From Protopterus annectens (lineage: Eukaryota; Chordata; Ceratodontiformes; Protopteridae), in contig NC_056732.1 of assembly GCF_019279795.1 (NCBI RefSeq), positions 1,639,921,757-1,639,985,756 of the forward strand: a stretch of 64,000 nucleotides of DNA, written 5' to 3'. A model generated the notes under the pieces. That model was not told the DNA's origin and searched no databases. It saw nothing but the letters and a program-made list of their open reading frames with translations. The number at the start of each line of letters is the position of its first letter. The stretch's first letter is position 1. Made by a program: the position numbers and the translations under genes. Of the stretch, positions 58,153-64,000 are shown piece by piece.

Positions 58153-59060
58153 TAATGCTACTCAATGCTAGAAGTCTAAATCTCAAAATGCACTCACTCG
58201 AGGCACTCTAATGGAGAACATCGATATCTGTGCAGTGACCGAGACCTGGTTCAAGGTTCTAGAGATCACCCCTACATTACCAGGCTACAACTCATACCAC
58301 ACTTTTCGGCCATCTAACCTGGACAAGAACACCAGAGGCGGAGGTGTGTCCATATGCATTAAGGATATCCACAACTCCAGGCTAGTTGTGCAGCATAATG
58401 CAACCAAGGTTATCCAAATGCAACTAACTCTGGGCAAAACTGCAACCCAAATTGTTGCTTGCTACAGACCCCCCACCATGCCCCAGGATTCCCACTCCTC
58501 ATTTCTTGATATACTTGAAAATATTAAGGTTCAAACAAACACCCTAATAATGGGCTATTTCAACTACCCCACCATTAACCGGGAAAACTACTCATGTACC
58601 AACTCCTTCACTCAACGCTTTCTGGAATTCATAAATTCCAAAGCCCTGAATCAAATTATCCACACCCGCACCAGGGGCAACAATATCCTAGACCTAGTCA
58701 TTACCAACATGAGTGACCGGTGTTCCACACCTGAAGTCAACTTCTCGTTGGTCAGATCTGACCATAAGCTGATCACCCTAGATATCTGCATCCCATCCCC
58801 ACCCACCATTTAGGAAACCACAGTAAAACATTTCTCCAAAGCCAACTTCATGCTTCTTAAGACAGAAGTGGCGAACTTCATGGCACTCATGTAGATAGAC
58901 AATACAGTTACGACTGCTGAATCCTACACAAATGCACTCTATAAGCACTTACATGAGTGCATGGATCGTGCTATCCCAAACAGAACCAAGATTCTATCCT
59001 TCAAAAAAAGGAGGCCAATCTGGTAGTCCCCTGCCATAAACAAACTGTACAACAGAAGGA
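58153..59060 (+). pseudogene. CR1-like endonuclease with altered GDFN motif
   Basis: MLLNARSLNLKMHSLEAL is followed by one stop and then a 200-codon frame (58,211-58,813): ENIDICAVTETWFKVLEITP, RGGGVSICIKDIHNSRLVVQ, IVACYRPPTMPQDSH, LIMGYFNYPTINRENY, TRGNNILDLVITNMSDRCST, LVRSDHKLITLDI. The metal/phosphate motif GDFN is GYFN here (58,553-58,564), so the enzyme would lack a key Asp. SDH is kept. The linker after 58,813 has several stops. Confidence 0.85.
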
Positions 59061-59090
59061 AGAAACCGTTGTAAAAGAGAGTAAAATCCC

Positions 59091-59636
59091 ATGAGCTCCC
59101 GGGTCAGCCTCAGTAAGAAGCTGAGATCCCTTATAAGATCCTCCAAAGCTAGCTACGAATACAAAATCTCCACTGATTCTAAGGTCAACCACAAAGCATT
59201 CTATAGCTATGTAAAGAATCTCAATGGCAACACACAGATCTGCTCTGATGTACAATGGCACAATGGCACAAAATTACAGAACCAACTGATATTGCCAGCA
59301 TCCTGGCAGATGGGTTCAGTGCTAACTTTACCCCCCCTCTCACGCCCTAAAGGGTCCATATCTATACAGGAAGAATGCAAATTCCCTGTAATCACATCTA
59401 TGCAGGTAAAAGTTGCACTCTCTAAAGCCAAAAACACAGCATCCATGGGACCGGTCAACATCCCAGGCTGCGTTTTACATGAACTTCAGAACTAACTGGT
59501 TCCCCACCTAAGCACCATGTTCAATCATAGTCTCACATCAGGCTTTGTGCCCACTGAATGGCGCACAGCAACAGTTATCCCACTCCACAAAGGGGGAGCC
59601 ACCTCTGATCCTGGGAACTATCGCCCTATTACCTAG
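59091..59636 (+). pseudogene. CR1-like linker and RT N-terminus (truncated)
   Basis: SKKLRSLIRSSKASYEYKI and NHKAFYSYVKNLNGNTQICS match the pre-RT linker. KAKNTASMGPVNIPGCVLHE matches the RT N-terminal motif, with a PDGVPGC to PVNIPGC change. [20 protein letters not shown] and RPIT end the copy at 59,636. No palm domain is present. Confidence 0.8.
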
Positions 59637-59639
59637 TAA

Positions 59640-60044
59640 AAGAAAGAAAAATTACTGAATTTTAAATTATTGAACTTTGAATTTATATTTAATTCTTAAT
59701 GTTATAAACTTGCATTAACTATGTGCTTGCCTTTTCTAGAGTTTTAGTTGAAATGGTATCATACCTTGTTACTTTTAACTTTCTATTTTTAATGCTTATC
59801 TATTTTTATATGTATTTTTTTATGTTTTTATATCTGGTAAATGGTCTTTATAACATATATTTTATATGGAGAATACATTTTCCACTAGCTGAATTGTCTT
59901 TATTTTTCTAATTTATTTAGAGGTTTCAAATAACTCCACATGACCTAAAATATGTAATTTATTGATCATTAATTTTAAGTGGTCTAATTTTATCCACTTG
60001 CAAGTATATAAAGTGGTAATTGTTGTCTTGTCTTTGTCTGATGA
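59640..60044. other. Very AT-rich insert or flank within a CR1-like copy
   Basis: About 400 bp with long T/A runs and no coding motif, between RT-fingers sequence and the CR1-like C-terminus/tail. Confidence 0.5.
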
Positions 60045-60235
60045 AAAATCTTGAGGAGTGGATGGGAAATAGGATATACACCCTGGGGATCACTTCTGTG
60101 GCTTTGCTCAACAGGGGCACAAGAAATGAACTTTCTTGGGTAGCATACGCCAGGGAACCTTGTTGGCTAGGCTTACTTAGGCCCTTGAGCCAATAGCCTA
60201 GTACCTACCTATGAACCTATGAACCTATATGTCCT
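60045..60235 (+). mobile_element. CR1-like C-terminus and 3' tail
   Basis: Encodes LEEWMGNRIYTLGITSVALL (compare LDEWMGDRRFTPGITSVSLL), then GGCTAGGCTTACTTAGGCCC, AATAGCCTAGTACC and CTATGAACC repeats. Probably the displaced 3' end of the copy at 57,165. Confidence 0.8.
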
Positions 60236-60920
60236 AGTAATTACAAAAGGCATAAGCTTATATACACAGAGGAGTTTAATAGCAAAGGTGTCTATATATT
60301 TATACAAATTAATATAAGCATAAATACATTAGGGTGCATAAAAAGCAGTTGTAGTCATTGAGTAGAAAATGATATGCAGTAGTAGAATTTAATTGGTATT
60401 TCACACACACACACCTTGCCCACCCCTTCTTATTGACAGCAGTGAATACAGTGACTCCACACAGTAATTTTTGGAAGAACCCATCTGAATGTCACGGGTT
60501 ACTGGTTATCAGGTGTTTCCAAGAGACTCCATCAACAGGCCTGGCTCCAGAAGTGGTTCCCAGTACCCAGTTCTGGATGAAATTGTCAGATACTTAACAT
60601 GACCCCCAGTCAAGTGTCTGGCAGCAGAAAAGTTGGAGGCAGTACAGGTTTCACTTAGATAATGTTTTTTTATGGGATAAGCTATGTTTCTACCTCTAGA
60701 AGATCTTCTGCTTTACCTGAGGAGGTCAGTGACATGGAGTTTAAATAGACCCTGTTAAACATGTCAGTAAATCAGGTAGGGGCAAGGAGGTGGGACAAAA
60801 AGTTGGTTGGTGCTTGTCATGGCAGAAACTGAAAGAACTGCTGATGGATTCTAATAATGCGAGAAGTTATAAGGTTAAAGAAAGAAGCTTTTTGTATAAA
60901 TATAAATATAAATATAAAAA
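60236..60920. other. Unassigned sequence between CR1-like copies
   Basis: No gene recognised. A short (AAATAT)n run at about 60,895-60,917 directly abuts the truncated 5' end of the next LINE. Confidence 0.35.
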
Positions 60921-60929
60921 AACGGAGGG

Positions 60930-61916
60930 TAATGATACTCATTGCCAGAAGTCTAAACCTCAAAATGCATGCACTCATGTCACTCCTCAGTATGGAGAAA
61001 ATCGATATATGTGCAGTAGCAGAAACCTGGTTTAAGGCTCCTGACAGCACCCCAGCACTACCAGGCTACAACTCATACCATACATTTTGGCCACAGAACA
61101 CAGACCGAAATACAAAAGGTGGGGAGGGTATCCATATTCATCAAGGATACCAATACCTCCAGGTTAGTGGCACAGCACGATGCTTCAGAAATCATCCACG
61201 TGCAACTAACAATGGGCAAAACTGCAATTCAAATTACAGCTTGCTACAGATCACTCACCATGTCCCAAGACCACCATTCCATGTTTCTGGAAACACTGGG
61301 AAAAATAAAGGTCCTACCAAACACCCTAATATTGGGTGATTTCAATTACCCAAACATTAACTGGGAGAACTACTCGAGTACTAACTCCCTTGCCTAACAT
61401 TTCCTAGAATTTATAAACACAAACACCCTGGATCAACTGGTCAACACTCCCACCAGAGGTGACAACATATTGGACCTGGTCATCACCAACATGAACGACC
61501 GGTGTTCTACACCAGAGGTCAACCCCTCACTGGTTAGATCTGACCATAAGCAAATCACTTTGGATATCCACATACCACCCCCACCCCCGGACAAGGAAAC
61601 CACTGTGAAAAACTTTTCAAAAGCAAACTTCACGTTACTTAAGACCGAGGTGGAAAGTTTCAAAGCCCCCATGCTAAAGGCTAATGCTGTCCAAGATGCA
61701 AAATCCTTTAGTAATGCATTCTATGGGCACCTACAAGAATGCATGGATTGTGCTATCCCAAGCAAAATCAAGACTCACTCCTCCAAAAAAAGGAACCCAG
61801 TCTGGTGGACCCCTGCCATAAACAAACTATACAATAGAATGAGGAAACTAGTACAGAAAAGGGTAAAATCCCAAGAAGGGCAGACATCCCTGATCAGTAT
61901 CAGCAAGAAACTATGA
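60930..61916 (+). pseudogene. CR1-like endonuclease and linker
   Basis: VMILIARSLNLKMHALMSLL and DICAVAETWFKAPDSTPALP are followed by a frameshift near 61,120. Then VSIFIKDTNTSRLVAQHDAS, ILGDFNYPNINWENY (GDFN at 61,335-61,346), a stop at 61,396, DLVITNMNDRCSTPEVNPSL, VRSDHKQITLDIHI and PVWWTPAINKLYNRMRKLV. Catalytic motifs are intact, but the frame is broken in three places. Confidence 0.85.
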
Positions 61917-61937
61917 TCCCTCATAAAATCATCCAAG

Positions 61938-63660
61938 GTGAGCTTCAAAAGAAAAATTGCCAAGGACTCCAAAGATAACCAAAAGGCATTTTTTAGCTAT
62001 GTCAAGAATCTAAGTGGCAATGCTCAGATATGCTCAGAGTTAATGCAAAATGGCACAAAATACACTGAACTGACCGATATTGCCAACATCCTGGCAGAGA
62101 GATTCAGTGCAAACTTCACCCCCCTCTCACCCCCAAAAGGGCCCATAACCATACCAGAAGAATGTAAAGCCCCTGAAATCACAAACACTCAAGTTAAAAC
62201 AGCCATCTCCATAGCCAAAAACACAGCATCAATGGGACCGGACGGTGTCCCAGGCTGCGTTCTACATGAGCTCAAAGACGAACTAACTCCTCACCTAAAC
62301 ACACTGTTCAAACTCAGCCTCTCCACAGGCTATGTACCCATAGAGTGACACACAGCAACAGTTATTCTGTTCCACAAAGGTGAAGCCACAACAGACCCTG
62401 GGAACTATTGCCCTATAAGCTGAACCTCTAAAAACTGGACCCTACCCAGTTCAGCTTTGTTAAGGGCTGATCATGCCTCCTAAACCTGGTGGACTTCTTT
62501 GAGACAGTTACCAAGGCTATAGACGAGGGAAAAGTGGTACACACAGCCTACCTAGACCTCACAAAGGCCTTTAACACCATTCCCCATTCTGGTATTATAG
62601 ACAAGCTCATCAGCCTGAGCATAAACCTCTATGTCACAAGGTGAGTTGCCAACTGGCTCATGGGCAGAACCCACATGGAGAGAGTTGCGGGAGCTAGGTC
62701 CAACTCTAAACTGGTTACAAGTGGCATTCCCCCAGGGCTCAGTCCTAGGACCCCTCCTGTTTGGCATATACTTCTCAGAGGTACAGGCAAGCACAGGAGG
62801 ACTATGGCTGACCAAGTTCACAGACAACTGCAAACTAGGGGCAATAATTGACTCTCCGGATGACACAGACATCCTCCAAAAGGGTCTCACTGAGACGGAT
62901 AGCTGATGTCAAAATAATGGCCTCAAGCTAAATGCCAAAAAGTGCATAGTCATCCCCTTTGGAAAAAACAAAGTACCCACAAACTAATACATAGGTCGTA
63001 GTCCCCTAAATACGGAAAATGTAATAAGGGATCTGGGGACCCAAGTAGATAGTAATCTCTCCTTTGATAATCACATTGCTAAAGTGGTTAGAAAATCCTT
63101 CTTTGTGGCCCACCTAATCACAAAAGGGTTCACATCCAGATCAAAAGAGGTCATTGTGCCCCTCTACTCATCACTCATCAGACCCATCATAGAGTACAAT
63201 GCCCCATTTGGGATGTACCTTACAAAACACCTGCAACAGCTGGAAAGACCACAGAAGTACCTCACCAAGAGGATCACTAGCCTCAAACAGATGCCTTATG
63301 CAGCTCGACTGAAGAAACTCCAGCTGTACTAGGTTGCATACCGCCTACTCAGAGGTGATCTCGGTCTGACATACAAAGCCATGTCCAACCCAGAATTGAT
63401 GGACATGCTCCACCTAAAGAAAATCTTATCCCCACAAGCCACATGCTCTAGGATCTAAACCTCACCACAACAATAAATAGGACATGCTGGAAGGATAGAT
63501 TCCTGTCCCAGAGGCTTCCCATGCTTCAGAACAAGATTCCAATCTACATTAGGCAGAGCTCCTCGCTAAAACTCTTCGAGAGAAACCTTGACAAGTGGAT
63601 GGGAAACAGAAAGTTTACCCCAAGGATCACTTCAGTGGTTCTGCTGGACAGAGGCACAGG
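61938..63660 (+). pseudogene. CR1-like reverse transcriptase, catalytic box lost
   Basis: 61,938-62,348 encodes SYVKNLSGNAQICSELM and NTASMGPDGVPGCVLHELKD, ending in a stop at the usual KEWR position. A ~100-bp deletion follows near 62,420. AYLDLTKAFNTIPHSG, an extra base near 62,730, QGSVLGPLLFGIYFSEVQ and then FTDN in place of FADD (62,817-62,828) come next. Loss of the second catalytic Asp would abolish polymerisation. The C-terminus (VIVPLYSSLIRPIIEYNAPF) is readable to about 63,660. Confidence 0.85.
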
Positions 63661-63755
63661 GAACTAATCTAAGGGGTTGGTGAAAGCCAACACATTCTGG
63701 CTAGGCTTATAAATGCCTTCGGACAGATAGCCTAGTACCTTATCTATGAGCCTAT

Positions 63756-64000
63756 AATGAGAGGTCGAAAGAACACATTGAAGAATTCCTGAATATAAAA
63801 GAAATGCCTTCACATTAGGTGGCAGTCCTACAAGCAAATAGTAGAAATCAATCCAATTTCAATAGGAAGTAAATGCAATGATTGCATAACTTTTCTATGG
63901 CAAGGCTGTGAGAGGTAATGACACAGCTCCAGAAACACAAAAAAGCACAATACATTTTTTGGGATTCTGAGGTCAACATGGCTGTTCAATATTACATTAA
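63756..64000. other. Unassigned sequence
   Basis: Short AT-rich end of the window with no recognised feature. Confidence 0.4.

Larger units (their letters stand above)
57165..59636 (+). mobile_element. CR1-like LINE copy, 5' two-thirds
   Basis: Begins at ORF1 and runs through the endonuclease into RT, stopping at GGAACTATCGCCCTATTACC (RT motif NYRPIT). AT-rich unrelated DNA (59,640-60,044) then intervenes. A CR1-like 3' end continues at 60,045-60,235. Either the central RT was deleted, with other DNA captured, or the two pieces are separate insertions. Confidence 0.82.
60921..63755 (+). mobile_element. CR1-like LINE, 5'-truncated copy
   Basis: Begins at the endonuclease start (AGGGTAATGATACTCATTGC) and ends with GGCTAGGCTTATAAATGCC, AGATAGCCTAGTACC and CTATGAGCC. 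An internal deletion of ~100 bp near 62,420 removes RT sequence between RPIS- and DPTQF-type motifs. Numerous stops make it older than the 51.7 kb copy. Confidence 0.88.

Overview
The window is vertebrate-type genomic DNA, AT-rich and gene-poor, and almost entirely repeat-derived. I found no intact host protein-coding gene, rRNA, functional tRNA or CRISPR array. The repeat spectrum (CR1-like and L2-like LINEs, tRNA-derived SINEs, PIF-Harbinger, pogo/Tigger and hAT DNA transposons, long (CA)n and (TA)n microsatellites) fits a fish or another large-genome, non-mammalian vertebrate such as a lungfish, shark or caecilian. The exact organism is an inference I cannot settle from the sequence.

Layout. 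1.4-3.6 kb: 5'-truncated L2-like LINE on the minus strand, split by a SINE. 5.8-12.7 kb: an old CR1-like LINE (plus strand) carrying a hAT MITE and then a near full-length L2-like LINE (7.9-12.3 kb, minus strand) whose N-terminus has a 2A-type motif. 13.4-29 kb: a decayed PIF-Harbinger region with a spliced Myb-like gene (20.2-22.1 kb, plus) and a DDE transposase (27.4-28.5 kb, minus), plus tRNA-like segments, a three-unit tandem repeat and two inverted-repeat (foldback) elements. 30.0-32.6 kb: a perfect 47-bp hairpin insertion and a pogo/Tigger-like transposon with TA target duplication. 33.6-35.5 kb: three foldback elements separated by (TA)n and (CA)n arrays. 35.6-41 kb: L2-like tails, a larger L2-like copy and a CR1-like fragment around a telomere-like CCCTAA-rich stretch. 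41.0-42.6 kb: a 44-bp minisatellite with higher-order structure. 42.6-46.9 kb: a plus-strand CR1-like copy facing a minus-strand copy that contains a tRNA/L2-type SINE. 46.9-50.0 kb: ten near-identical ~300-bp tandem units and a partial one, then a 460-bp duplication. 51.7-64 kb: three more CR1-like copies; the first (51.7-55.6 kb) is the best preserved, with an ORF1 carrying a CxxC pair and an SGNH esterase, an AP endonuclease and a 488-codon open reverse-transcriptase frame.

How they relate. The CR1-like copies share a 3' end with a short (CTATGAAC)-type repeat, and the same tail is attached to a tRNA-derived SINE at 2.64-2.80 kb. This suggests that the SINE borrows the CR1-like machinery. 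The Harbinger transposase and Myb-like protein are the normal pair of that superfamily. The most unusual material is the family of five G-rich-cored foldback elements, four of them bordered by (TA)n arrays, and the 300-bp array directly upstream of the youngest-looking CR1-like copy.
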